43,561 nt of DNA from assembly GCA_018669475.1 (NCBI GenBank), contig JABHCC010000029.1, forward strand, positions 1 to 43,561. The letters run 5' to 3'. The stretch's first letter is position 1, and each line of letters opens with the position of its first letter. Made by a program: the position numbers and the translations under genes. Shown in pieces: positions 26,046 to 35,152 of the stretch. The notes beneath the pieces are model-generated. The model was given only the letters and a program-made list of their open reading frames with translations, had not been told where the DNA came from and searched no databases. Source of the stretch: Bacteroidota bacterium (lineage in GTDB: Bacteria > Bacteroidota > Bacteroidia > Bacteroidales > UBA12481).

Positions 26046-26050
26046 TCATC

Positions 26051-26650
26051 ATGAACGTTTTTGCAAAATCCATCTTAACAATTCTTATTATCATACTAAT
26101 TTCAGAAACTGCTTTCAGCCAGGAAAGCGGCATCTATTTTGGAATTCATGAGACATGCAAACTAAAAGATCTTCCTGAGTCATTTGCAGTAAAAGCAAAA
26201 GAGGTGCTATCTGAAACAGAAAATCCAAAAAACCCGGCAATTATTGGATATATCAATGCAGATGCCGTTGATATTCTTGATGACTTGCAAAAAGATCTGG
26301 TTTCTGAAGAGATTGTCCTCAGAACAACTCACTTACTGCAAATTGACAAGTCCAGCTTACTACCGGTAGTTGCAGTAAAACAACGCCCTGCCATCATTAT
26401 ATCTGATATAAAGAAAACTGTACCGCATGAGACTGCTGTTGAGATCCGGTTTACTATGAAAGGGGCAAAGAAATTTGCAGCAATGACTAAAAATAATGTA
26501 GGGAAATTTGCCGCCTTCATTATAGGGGATGAAATTATATCTTTACCTCTGATCAATGCTGAAATAAAACATGGAGTTGCGCTTATTGCTGGATTAGCAG
26601 ATATTGAAACTGCCAAAGAGATATCCGAAAGTTTAAACGCTACTCTGTAA
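26051..26650 (+). CDS. Exported free-standing SecD P1-head-like protein
   Basis: A 199-residue protein with a signal peptide (ILTILIIILISETAFSQ). The C-terminal half (about 105-199) resembles the P1 head subdomain of SecD: VEIRFTMKGAKKFAAMTKNN, GKFAAFIIGDEIISLPLIN and ALIAGLADIETAKEISESL follow the SecD order (deGa-kFa-lT, g-r-AiilDg-visaP, i-G-f-eeA--la). The membrane domains of SecD/SecF are missing entirely. It therefore cannot be a translocase motor; it may be a periplasmic binding or folding aid. The N-terminal half (ESGIYFGIHETCKLKDLPES) is not recognised. It is third in the unit with a membrane protein and its regulator. Confidence 0.7.
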   Translation: MNVFAKSILTILIIILISETAFSQESGIYFGIHETCKLKDLPESFAVKAKEVLSETENPKNPAIIGYINADAVDILDDLQKDLVSEEIVLRTTHLLQIDKSSLLPVVAVKQRPAIIISDIKKTVPHETAVEIRFTMKGAKKFAAMTKNNVGKFAAFIIGDEIISLPLINAEIKHGVALIAGLADIETAKEISESLNATL

Positions 26651-26699
26651 CCTGAAACCATACATTCTGTCGGCAGCCCACGTTTGAAAAAGAACTACT

Positions 26700-29528
26700 A
26701 TGACGATTATTAAAAGTAATGCCCCGTTTGTCCTTATTCTTTTTGCAATATTAAGCTCTTGCCAGCCAAAAAGTATTGAACTGGCTGGTAGCTGGAAATT
26801 TCAAACTGATCCCGGTGATGTGGGCGTCAGCGAGCAGTGGTTCTCTTTGCCTCTGAGTGGAGAAATCACTTTGCCAGGATCAATGGTAAGTAATGGTCTT
26901 GGTGATGATATTACAATGGAAACCAAATGGATAGGAGGAATAAGAAATCCTAATTGGTCAAAGCACCCAAACTATGCTCCATATCATGACCCTCAAAATA
27001 TCCGCTTTCCGTACTGGCTGCAACCTGACAAAAAATATTATGGGGCTGCCTGGTACCAAAAAACAATTAGAATACCAGCGACCTGGACAGGAAATCCGCT
27101 GACTATTTCTCTGGAACGTCCGCACTGGGAAACAACCATGTGGATAGACAACGAAAAAATTGGAACACGTAATAGTCTGGCCACTCCTCATGAATATATC
27201 CTGCCGGATGGGATTCAGGGTAGAAACCATATCCTTACGATCAGGGTTGATAACCGGGTTAAAGAGGTGGATGTTGGTCAAAACTCTCATAGCATATCAG
27301 ATCATACCCAATCAAATTGGAATGGAATGGTAGGAGAATTAAAAATTGCTTGTCTGACTACCGCGACAATACAATCAGTTAGAATATTTCCGGATTCAGA
27401 CAATAAGAAAATCTTTGTTGAAGGAACAATCTTTTATACAGGAACTGATGGACGAAAGGCCAGAATTAAGACCAAAGTTACAGGATCAGGAAGTAAAGTA
27501 AAGGGAGATGATATATCCTTAACACTAACGAGTGGGCTCAATCCATTTACTTTCGAAATTAAGCTGGGAGAGAATGCCCTGTTATGGGATGAATTTTCTC
27601 CGAATTTGTACGATTTGAAGATGGAGCTGATTTCGGGCAGAGACAATCACATCAAACATGAACAATTTGGTTTACGTAAAATCAAGGCAGGGTCAACAGG
27701 TTTGACTCTGAACAATCATCCACTATTTCTACGGGGTACTCTTGAATGTGCAATCTTTCCACTTACCGGGTATCCTTCATGCAATATCGAGGACTGGAAA
27801 AGGATTTTTAGCGTAATTAAATCGCATGGACTCAATCATATGCGCTTCCACTCCTGGTGTCCACCTGAAGCTGCTTTTTTTGCAGCTGATGAAATGGGTG
27901 TTTATCTTCAGGCAGAATGTTCATCCTGGGCCAACCAAACAACAAGCCTGGGTGATGGTCTTCCGATAGATAAATTCATCTGGGAAGAGAGTAGAAGTAT
28001 TATGGAAGCCTATGGTAATCACCCCTCTTTCATCATGCTTGCATACGGAAATGAGCCTGGAGGTCGTGATCAGAATGCCTTCCTGACCGAATTCGTAAAA
28101 TACTGGAAGGAGAATGACTCCAGAAGATTATACACTAGTGCTGCAGGATGGCCACAATTGCCAGTTAATGATTATCACAATGTACCTCAACCCCGCATTC
28201 AGGGATGGGGAGAAGGCTTACATAGTGTCATCAATGCACAGGCGCCAAAATCTGATTACGATTGGACTTCAAAATTGCCAGCCGACGGCATAACTGTTGT
28301 AAGTCATGAGATTGGCCAATGGTGCGTTTATCCAAATTTCAAGGAAATAGATAAATACACTGGTGTTCTGAAAGCAAAGAATTTCGAATTATTTCAGGAG
28401 AGTCTTGAAGCAAACAAAATGGGGCATTTAGCAGACTCTTTCCTTTTGGCATCTGGAAAATTGCAAGCCCTGTGCTACAAGGCTGATATCGAAGCTGCTC
28501 TGAGAACTCCCAGGTTTGGAGGATTCCAGCTGCTTGATTTACATGACTTCCCAGGCCAGGGCACTGCTCTGGTAGGGGTTCTTGATCCATTCTGGGAAGA
28601 AAAAGGATATATCAGTCCGGAAGAATTCAGCAATTTCTGTAATTCTACCGTTCCTCTGGCAAGACTGTCAAAACGTGTCTTTATTGAGGGAGAGAAGGTT
28701 GAAATACCAGTTCAGGTAGCCAAATATGAAAAGGAAGAAGGCACGAAGCAAAAGGCAATTTGGACATTAACGGACAAAGATAACCAGCTTGTTTCAAAGG
28801 GGGAGTTTGCTGAACAGCTTATCCCATTGGGAAATGATCATTATCTGGGTACAATTGAACATACTTTCGAAATAATTGACTCTCCGAGAAAACTACGTCT
28901 GGAAGTAAGCATCGATGATTTTTCTAATTCATGGGATATCTGGGTTTATCCCAAGATAAATGATCAGCCAGAATCGCAAGTGGAGCTTATCACTCAACTC
29001 AGTCCTAAGGTAATATCAAAGATTCAACAGGGAGGTAATTATTTATTAAGCCTTGGCAAGGGAAGAGTATCACCTGATTTTGGCGGAGATGTAGGTGTGG
29101 GATTCTCAAGTATTTTCTGGAATACTGCGTGGACAGGAGGTCAGAAGCCTCACACTTTAGGTATTCTCTGTGATCCTCAACACCCAGCCCTGTCAGCATT
29201 CCCAAGCGAATACCATTCTAACTGGCAATGGTGGGATGCCATGTCGCATGCTGATGCGATCAAACTAAATGAGCTGCCGCTTGAGCTGAAACCAATAGTC
29301 AGGATCATTGATGACTGGGTATCGAACAGAAGGCTGGCGCTGATCTTTGAAGTACAACTTGGAAAAGGCAAAATTCTCATCAGTGGGGTTGATCTTCATA
29401 ATAATCTGGAAAATCGACCTGAGGCCCGACAATTACTTCACAGTCTGACAAAGTATATTTCAGGCAGCGCTTTTCATCCGGCGGTTACAATTGACAGTAA
29501 AGAATTAATACGGATTGTAAAACAATAA
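26700..29528 (+). CDS. Glycoside hydrolase family 2 lipoprotein
   Basis: A 942-residue exported enzyme with lipoprotein signal LILFAILSSC. Order of domains: a jelly-roll sugar-binding domain (about 25-220; GSWKFQTDPGD, AAWYQKTIRIP, ERPHWETTMWID), an immunoglobulin-like domain (220-330), and the TIM barrel (about 335-620). Catalytic residues are the acid/base Glu452 in AYGNEPGG and the nucleophile Glu537 in VVSHEIGQW; the spacing fits beta-galactosidase/glucuronidase relatives. The C-terminal region (640-942) holds accessory beta domains. The substrate cannot be fixed from sequence. Together with two nearby sulfatases it suggests use of a sulfated polysaccharide. The gene follows the SecD-head gene by 49 bases with no terminator visible. 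Confidence 0.88.
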   Translation: MTIIKSNAPFVLILFAILSSCQPKSIELAGSWKFQTDPGDVGVSEQWFSLPLSGEITLPGSMVSNGLGDDITMETKWIGGIRNPNWSKHPNYAPYHDPQNIRFPYWLQPDKKYYGAAWYQKTIRIPATWTGNPLTISLERPHWETTMWIDNEKIGTRNSLATPHEYILPDGIQGRNHILTIRVDNRVKEVDVGQNSHSISDHTQSNWNGMVGELKIACLTTATIQSVRIFPDSDNKKIFVEGTIFYTGTDGRKARIKTKVTGSGSKVKGDDISLTLTSGLNPFTFEIKLGENALLWDEFSPNLYDLKMELISGRDNHIKHEQFGLRKIKAGSTGLTLNNHPLFLRGTLECAIFPLTGYPSCNIEDWKRIFSVIKSHGLNHMRFHSWCPPEAAFFAADEMGVYLQAECSSWANQTTSLGDGLPIDKFIWEESRSIMEAYGNHPSFIMLAYGNEPGGRDQNAFLTEFVKYWKENDSRRLYTSAAGWPQLPVNDYHNVPQPRIQGWGEGLHSVINAQAPKSDYDWTSKLPADGITVVSHEIGQWCVYPNFKEIDKYTGVLKAKNFELFQESLEANKMGHLADSFLLASGKLQALCYKADIEAALRTPRFGGFQLLDLHDFPGQGTALVGVLDPFWEEKGYISPEEFSNFCNSTVPLARLSKRVFIEGEKVEIPVQVAKYEKEEGTKQKAIWTLTDKDNQLVSKGEFAEQLIPLGNDHYLGTIEHTFEIIDSPRKLRLEVSIDDFSNSWDIWVYPKINDQPESQVELITQLSPKVISKIQQGGNYLLSLGKGRVSPDFGGDVGVGFSSIFWNTAWTGGQKPHTLGILCDPQHPALSAFPSEYHSNWQWWDAMSHADAIKLNELPLELKPIVRIIDDWVSNRRLALIFEVQLGKGKILISGVDLHNNLENRPEARQLLHSLTKYISGSAFHPAVTIDSKELIRIVKQ

Positions 29529-29686
29529 GGAATAATAATCAATCGTAATTCCATTATCTTACAGGTTCATCCATATCATCAAATTGTGTTTTAATATTTC
29601 AATCATGTCAATTTTACCGCTTTCCTATCTGGCATTATTTTTGTCATACTCATCTCTTTATATTTATATATGTTAATTTATACATT

Positions 29687-30124
29687 ATGTCAACAGGATT
29701 AATAATTGCCTTATCTATCACAGTTGTATTTATCGGAATGATAATTATTAACTATCGGAAAATGAAGAACATGCCAGATGTTAAGAGTAGTGCTAAGATT
29801 AAAAACCTTAACGCGAAGAATTTTAAAACTCAGACAAAATCGGGATTAGTTCTGGTTGATTTCTGGGCTCCATGGTGTGGTCCATGCAAGATGATGAATC
29901 CTGTACTAAATGATTTGGCCGAAAGTGTTGATGATGATGTAACGGTTGCTAAACTTAATGTAGATCAAAATCAGCCTGTCGCTAAGAAAAGCAAAGTTAA
30001 AAGCATCCCAACAATGATCCTTTTCAAAGATGGTCAGGAGATAAAAAGATACGTCGGGGCAAAAACCAAGAAATTTCTAATGAACGAGATTCAGAAGGCG
30101 GGGCAGGCGGGAATACCCGATTAA
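29687..30124 (+). CDS. Membrane-anchored thioredoxin
   Basis: A 145-residue protein with an N-terminal transmembrane anchor (residues 4-22) and a complete thioredoxin domain: active site W63-CGPC67 in FWAPWCGPCKMM and the cis-Pro loop KSIPTMILF. It reduces disulfides, probably on the cytoplasmic or periplasmic face depending on anchor topology. After the domain ends, the last residues (QAGIPD) are encoded by G-rich DNA that merges with the intergenic repeat. The stop codon lies in a perfect 16-bp palindrome (30116-30131). The 158-base gap upstream has a possible promoter (TTTG at 29640, TATATTTA at 29659). Confidence 0.9.
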   Translation: MSTGLIIALSITVVFIGMIIINYRKMKNMPDVKSSAKIKNLNAKNFKTQTKSGLVLVDFWAPWCGPCKMMNPVLNDLAESVDDDVTVAKLNVDQNQPVAKKSKVKSIPTMILFKDGQEIKRYVGAKTKKFLMNEIQKAGQAGIPD

Positions 30125-30176
30125 AATCGGGATTCGGGAATCGGGAGACGGGAGTCGGAGGACGGGAGTCGGAGGA
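30116..30176. repeat. G-rich tandem repeat after the thioredoxin gene
   Basis: A palindrome CCCGATT-AA-AATCGGG (30116-30131) leads into GGGATTCGGGAATCGGG and then a 14-bp unit CGGGAGTCGGAGGA that occurs twice exactly (30149-30162, 30163-30176). The same 11-mer GGGAGTCGGAG occurs at 23514. The repeat runs into the thioredoxin coding end. Confidence 0.8.
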
Positions 30177-30177
30177 C

Positions 30178-30217
30178 GGTCCCTCGGTTACTCCGTTATT
30201 CGGTTACTCGGTGCTAT
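30178..30217. repeat. 8-bp GGTTACTC tandem repeat
   Basis: Five consecutive 8-bp units: GGTCCCTC, GGTTACTC, CGTTATTC, GGTTACTC, GGTGCTAT. The unit is the reverse complement form of AGAGTAAC repeated at 25025-25052, in opposite orientation. It follows the G-rich repeat directly. Confidence 0.75.
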
Positions 30218-30252
30218 CTCCTTGATAATCATCCCTTTTCCATTTTACTTAT

Positions 30253-30304
30253 ACTTAAGCCTTACGCCCTAAGCCCTAAGCCCTATTTTCTAAGCCCTAT
30301 TTTC
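30253..30304. repeat. CCCTAAG-type repeat forming the 3' end of egtD
   Basis: ACTTAAGCC (30253-30261) precedes heptamers of the type CCCTAAG, then TAAGCCCTATTTTC occurs twice in tandem (30277-30290 and 30291-30304). The second copy codes the last residues of EgtD (reverse strand), and its stop codon TAG lies in the first copy. The DNA is telomere-like only by chance composition. Confidence 0.8.
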
Positions 30305-31245
30305 TTGAATAGAGAATCTGAGAAATAGATTTTTCTGTCAGTAAAATGTCTGGGCTGGTCGAAACCTGTCATATTAGCAAAATGAGCAATATCGTCGAAA
30401 TCATATTTCCTTGACATCTCAACATAAACAGATTCTCCCTGAGTAAATTGAAATTCCTGATCAATTTCTTTAAACCGTACAAGCTGATCACAGTTGCTGA
30501 TAATATAACTTTTCGCACTACCCTCTATCGGATCATAATTCTCATAATGATCAAATTTCTCATCATTGAAGTCAGCACCCAGTTCGCGATTCATTCTTTG
30601 CAATAAATTAAGATTAAATCTTTTGGTTACCTTTTGGCTATCATTATATGCAGCCAAAATAACCCTTGGATCCTTTTTCAGGTCAAAGCCCACTAACAGA
30701 GCATCCTGAATGTGGCATCTTGATGACAGTTCCTTAAGAAAAAGAATACTTCCAGCATCTGAATAATTTCCAATATTTGATCCAAGAAAGAGGATCAGTT
30801 TTGGCATCTCATCCTCACTGTTTTCCAATTGATCCAATGCCTGATAGTAGTCGGCACAAACGGCATCTATCTCCAATTCTGGAAACTCATCTTTCATATT
30901 TTCCCGAACAACTCTGATAGCTTCAGCTGATATATCAATGGGTGTATAAACTGGTTCAATTCCCAATTTATAACACGCCTCTATCAATAATTTAGTTTTA
31001 ATTCCGTCTCCCGCTCCGAGGTCTATAATTCTTATTCTGGGGGCACCGTTTACGAAAGCTCTGATAATATCCAGGCCCTGATGCTCAAAAATCTCATTCT
31101 CGCATTGGCTCAGGTAATACTCCGGCAGGTTCATAATCTCTTGAAAGATACGTGAGCCTTCTTCGTCATAAAAATACTTTGATGGCAGACTCTTTGGCAG
31201 GCCTGACAGCCCTTTAATCACATCTGATTTAAAATTCTCTGTCAC
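30283..31245 (-). CDS. egtD: L-histidine N-alpha-methyltransferase EgtD
   Basis: A 320-residue SAM-dependent methyltransferase that trimethylates the alpha-amine of histidine to hercynine. It has the family start (LPKSLPSKYFYDEEGSRIF, then LPEYYLSQCENEIFE), the SAM loop IIDLGAGDGIKTKLLIEAC, and the later FLGSNIGNYS and LLVGFDLKKDP motifs. Length fits EgtD. It lies 10 bases downstream of egtB in the same operon. The last residues, KIGLRK, are coded inside a tandem DNA repeat. Cysteine ligase EgtA, amidase EgtC and lyase EgtE are not in the window. Confidence 0.93.
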   Translation of the reverse strand: MTENFKSDVIKGLSGLPKSLPSKYFYDEEGSRIFQEIMNLPEYYLSQCENEIFEHQGLDIIRAFVNGAPRIRIIDLGAGDGIKTKLLIEACYKLGIEPVYTPIDISAEAIRVVRENMKDEFPELEIDAVCADYYQALDQLENSEDEMPKLILFLGSNIGNYSDAGSILFLKELSSRCHIQDALLVGFDLKKDPRVILAAYNDSQKVTKRFNLNLLQRMNRELGADFNDEKFDHYENYDPIEGSAKSYIISNCDQLVRFKEIDQEFQFTQGESVYVEMSRKYDFDDIAHFANMTGFDQPRHFTDRKIYFSDSLFKKIGLRK

Positions 31246-31255
31246 AATAAAATTA

Positions 31256-32398
31256 TTATTTAGCTAAACGTATACCAGTATATTGCCAGCGTTCATGAGG
31301 ATGGAAGAAATTACGATAGCTCGACCTGCTGTGTCCTGCAGGTGTAGCAACCGATCCCCCGCGTAAAACCTTTTGGTTAACCATAAACTTCCCATTGTAC
31401 TCACCCACTGCCCCTTCACTTTTTCTGTATCCGGGATAAGGAGCATAAGCACTCTCGGTCCATTCCCATCTGGATCCCCAGTCAAACAGATGCTGGGATG
31501 CTTCCCATTCAAACTCAGTAGGTAAACGAAGTCCTTTCCATTGCGAAAATGCACAGGCCTCAAAGAAACTTATATGACAAAGGGCCTCATTCACACGAAC
31601 CATTTGCAATCCTGACATTGTGTATCTGTAGAAATCCCCATCTCTATCGAGCCAGTAAAGAGGCTTATCAATTCCCTTTTCATTTATCCATTGCCATGCT
31701 TCACTATGCCAGATATCATGACGTTTATACGCTCCGTCGCGAATAAAGTCAATATACTCACCATTTGTCACGAGTCGATCAGCAATTTCAAAACCTTCAA
31801 TATATACCTTATGGGCTTTTAACTCATTATCAAAGCAGAAGTCCTTACCCTGATATCCAATTGTATGAAGGCCTTCATCGACAGACAAAAAGTTCAATTC
31901 GCCCCCCAGCTCTTCACCCTCTGAAAAAGTCTCGGAATAGATTGGGTACAAAGGATTATGTCCAAGAATATATTTTATATCAGTAAGCAGCAATTCCTGA
32001 TGTTGCTGTTCATGATTCAATCCCAAACGAATTAAGTCTTTAATCCCCTGAGGAATCTCTCCTGCCATATATTTTATCATTGAATCGTCAACATACTTGC
32101 GGTAAGTATAAACTTCTTCAACTGTTGGCCGACTCATATCCCCCCTGCTGTGGCGCACCACCCGGTCTCCCGCATAATTATAATAACTATTAAAAAAATA
32201 ACTGTATAGTGGATTATATTCCTTATGAGTTTTACAATTAGGAATCAGAATAAAATACTCAAAAAACCAGCTCGTATGAGCCAATTGCCATTTCGGAGGG
32301 CTTACCAGTTCAATTGGTTGAGGTACATAATCCTCTGTTTTAAGAGGCCTGCAAATTGCTTCAGAATGCGACCGTATGGCACGGTAAGTATCAATCAT
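31256..32398 (-). CDS. egtB: Ergothioneine sulfoxide synthase EgtB
   Basis: A 380-residue non-heme iron enzyme with an N-terminal DinB-like domain and C-terminal formylglycine-enzyme (FGE-sulfatase) fold. The three-His iron site is visible: H41 in LAHTSWFFEYF, then H129 and H133 in LNHEQQHQELL. Later motifs are LRLPTEFEWE, WEWTESAYAPYPGY and GRSSYRNF-like SRSSYRNFFHP. It joins sulfur from cysteine or gamma-glutamyl-cysteine to hercynine using O2. It is somewhat shorter than mycobacterial EgtB (about 430). Which thiol donor it uses cannot be decided by eye. Divergent from the BNR gene at 32577. Confidence 0.92.
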   Translation of the reverse strand: MIDTYRAIRSHSEAICRPLKTEDYVPQPIELVSPPKWQLAHTSWFFEYFILIPNCKTHKEYNPLYSYFFNSYYNYAGDRVVRHSRGDMSRPTVEEVYTYRKYVDDSMIKYMAGEIPQGIKDLIRLGLNHEQQHQELLLTDIKYILGHNPLYPIYSETFSEGEELGGELNFLSVDEGLHTIGYQGKDFCFDNELKAHKVYIEGFEIADRLVTNGEYIDFIRDGAYKRHDIWHSEAWQWINEKGIDKPLYWLDRDGDFYRYTMSGLQMVRVNEALCHISFFEACAFSQWKGLRLPTEFEWEASQHLFDWGSRWEWTESAYAPYPGYRKSEGAVGEYNGKFMVNQKVLRGGSVATPAGHSRSSYRNFFHPHERWQYTGIRLAK

Positions 32399-32485
32399 AG
32401 ATTAAGTTTATGAGTTTAATACATTTCCAAGCTCATTTTGTTGGAAGAAATCGAATATCAGTCAACATTTTTCATACCTAAAAAA

Positions 32486-32493
32486 CAAACATA
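32486..32493 (-). promoter_or_regulatory. Candidate -7 box of the egtB-egtD operon
   Basis: On the minus strand TATGTTTG fits TAnnTTTG exactly. The -33 position has only TTTA 19 bases away. The leader to the egtB ATG would be about 80 bases. Confidence 0.35.
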
Positions 32494-32576
32494 CATATTA
32501 TATAGCATTCCTTAAATTAATAATAATCACTAAGTTTGACTACAAATAATTTTAATGTTTCGAAAATCAAACACTT

Positions 32577-35114
32577 ATGAAAAGAGTAATTGGATTGCTA
32601 TCCCTAATGATTGTAGTTATTGCTGTTGCTGTTCTATGGACAAAACCATTTAATCAAACTAATGATGGTGATCAACTGGCCAGACTGAAGCCAAATGACT
32701 GGATGCTCATGCAAAGGATGTACCCGCATAATGCGATTAATCCTGAAGCCTATGAACAATCAAGAAAACAAGCTATTCAGACCAGAATTGAGGCAGCCAG
32801 GTTTAAAAGTGACCAGCAAGACTGGGAACTTGTAGGACCACATAATGTTGGAGGCCGTGTAAATGATATTGAGATGCATTCCACAGATCCTGAAATCATT
32901 TATGCCGTCGCTGCATCAGGAGGGATATTTAAATCTCCGGATAAAGGTATTACATGGAATCAAATATTTGAAAATGAGTATACCCAGTCAATGGGTGATA
33001 TGGCCATTGCTGAAACTGATAAAAATACCCTGTATATCGGAACCGGTGAACCTAACGGAGGTCAGGGTTCGGTCACTTATGATGGTTACGGAGTTTTTAA
33101 ATCTACCGACGGTGGCAGTACCTGGCTTCAATCAGGTTTAATAAACGCAGGTGGTATAGGTCGTGTCGAAGTAGATCCCACAAACGCTGATCGTGTTTTT
33201 GTGGCAGCCATGGGGAATCTATTTTCCACTAATCCGCAAAGAGGTGTTTATCGCACAAACGACGGAGGCCTGAGCTGGGAAAACGTATTGTTTATCAACG
33301 ACTCAACAGGTGCCATTGACCTCTGCATCAATCCAACAAACCCAAATATCATATATGCAGCAATGTGGGAACGTGTTCGCGGGCCCTATCACAGAACCTA
33401 TGGCGGCCCGTCTTCAGGCCTGTTCCGTAGTTCAGATGGTGGAGATACCTGGGAACAGCTTAGCAACGGTTTACCATCCGGAAGTTTAGGCAGATTTGCA
33501 GTGGATATCTCAAAATCAAATCCAGACATTCTGTATGTGAGCATTGCCAAAACAAACGGATTCTTCGAAGATGTGTATAGAACCTCAGATGGTGGCGATA
33601 CCTGGACCGATTTGAATTCAGGTATCAGCGGATCATCATATACCTGGTGGTTCAGTAAAATTCAGGTTCATCCAAACCTGCCGGATGTAGTATGGGTTGA
33701 AGATTTTCAAATGCACCGATCAACTGACGGTGGTCAGAACTGGGCTACCGTTAGCGGATTGCACGTTGATCAGCATGCTCTTTATGCTCACCCCATGGAA
33801 TCAAATTTTGTTGTAATCGGAAACGATGGAGGAGTATACTTATCAGAAGACGGAACTCTAAGCAACAAATTTGTGACAGTCATCCCAATGACCCAATTCT
33901 ATACATGTGAAGTTAATTATCAGGATCCATCCCAACGATTCGGAGGAACACAGGATAATGGAACCGTAAGAACTCTAACCGGGGAAAATTATGATTGGGA
34001 CAGAATATATGGAGGTGATGGTTTTATCGTCAGAGTTGATCCTACTGACAGCCGATATATGTATGCTGCCTCACAACGAGGAGGATTTGGCCGATCAACT
34101 AACGGGGGTCAGAATTTCAGCGGAGCCAGGCCTGCAAGTGGCGAACGCTATAATTGGAAAACACCCTATATCCTTGATCCAAACGATCCGAAGATCATGT
34201 ATCTCGGATCACACAGGGTATATAAATCAACCAACAGGGCCGCAAGCTGGACTCGCATCAGCGATGACCTTACCAATGGGGATCCCGGATCATGGAATTA
34301 TGCAACCATTACAACACTTGCTGCTTCACCCGTCAATGGTAATAATATATATGCAGGAACAGATGATGGAAATGTGTGGGTAAATACTGATGCAGGTGCA
34401 AGCAAAGACTGGACAAAGATATCTGATAATCTGCCGGTTCGATGGGTAAGCTCTCTTGCAGCCGATCCATTTGATGCCAATACTGCCTATGTAGGATTCT
34501 CAGGACTCCGCTATTTTGATTACGAGCCACATCTATTCAGAACAACTGACTTAGGTGCTACCTGGGAAGATATTTCTGCCAACCTGCCGGATGTACCGCT
34601 GAACAATATTACAATCGACCCCGATAATCAGGGCACTTATTATGTAGCATCAGATAATGGAGTTTTTGTTAGCTATGATGCCGGTATAAGCTGGGAAATA
34701 CTGGGTAACGGATTACCCTCTGTTCCTGTATTAGACCTGAACCTCCATGCACCAACACGAACTTTACTGGCTGCTACATTCGGACGGTCTCAATATTTGA
34801 TTAATCTTAAAGCTGCTGCAGGCACCGGAGGAATAGAGCAAGCAGTTAACGAACTTAAAACTTATCCAAATCCTGCGATAAGTGAGGTAACTATTTCATT
34901 CAGTTTATCCAGTGCCCAGAATGGCAAACTATTGATGTATGACATGAGTGGAAAAGTAGTGAAAACAATATACGAAGGTGAATTCACTCAGGGTGATCAC
35001 CAATACTCATGGAATGGTTTATCCTACGGAAACACACGTGCAGCAGGCACATACATTTGTCGTCTGGTTACTGATAAAACCATTATTGCTAAAAGAGTAC
35101 AAATAATCGATTAA
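32577..35114 (+). CDS. Asp-box (BNR) beta-propeller protein with T9SS sorting domain
   Basis: An 845-residue exported protein. After a signal-like N-terminal segment (VIGLLSLMIVVIAVAVL) comes a VPS10/sortilin-type propeller with at least nine Asp-box motifs: SPDKGITW, STDGGSTW, TNDGGLSW, SSDGGDTW, TSDGGDTW, STDGGQNW, TTDLGATW, SYDAGISW and others. The region starts VGPHNVGGRVNDIEMH, the conserved opening of this family. The last 75 residues (TYPNPAISEVTISFSLS through GTYICRLV) form a type A T9SS sorting domain. The ligand and function are unknown; such propellers often bind glycans or proteins. First gene of a four-gene packed unit. Confidence 0.85.
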   Translation: MKRVIGLLSLMIVVIAVAVLWTKPFNQTNDGDQLARLKPNDWMLMQRMYPHNAINPEAYEQSRKQAIQTRIEAARFKSDQQDWELVGPHNVGGRVNDIEMHSTDPEIIYAVAASGGIFKSPDKGITWNQIFENEYTQSMGDMAIAETDKNTLYIGTGEPNGGQGSVTYDGYGVFKSTDGGSTWLQSGLINAGGIGRVEVDPTNADRVFVAAMGNLFSTNPQRGVYRTNDGGLSWENVLFINDSTGAIDLCINPTNPNIIYAAMWERVRGPYHRTYGGPSSGLFRSSDGGDTWEQLSNGLPSGSLGRFAVDISKSNPDILYVSIAKTNGFFEDVYRTSDGGDTWTDLNSGISGSSYTWWFSKIQVHPNLPDVVWVEDFQMHRSTDGGQNWATVSGLHVDQHALYAHPMESNFVVIGNDGGVYLSEDGTLSNKFVTVIPMTQFYTCEVNYQDPSQRFGGTQDNGTVRTLTGENYDWDRIYGGDGFIVRVDPTDSRYMYAASQRGGFGRSTNGGQNFSGARPASGERYNWKTPYILDPNDPKIMYLGSHRVYKSTNRAASWTRISDDLTNGDPGSWNYATITTLAASPVNGNNIYAGTDDGNVWVNTDAGASKDWTKISDNLPVRWVSSLAADPFDANTAYVGFSGLRYFDYEPHLFRTTDLGATWEDISANLPDVPLNNITIDPDNQGTYYVASDNGVFVSYDAGISWEILGNGLPSVPVLDLNLHAPTRTLLAATFGRSQYLINLKAAAGTGGIEQAVNELKTYPNPAISEVTISFSLSSAQNGKLLMYDMSGKVVKTIYEGEFTQGDHQYSWNGLSYGNTRAAGTYICRLVTDKTIIAKRVQIID

Positions 35115-35152
35115 GTTTAATTTTCTTTAACCCTAACCTTATCCTGATTACA

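Noticed and set aside
30116-30304. CRISPR-like array
   Set aside because: Units are 7-14 bases and tandem, without unique spacers, and no cas gene is near.
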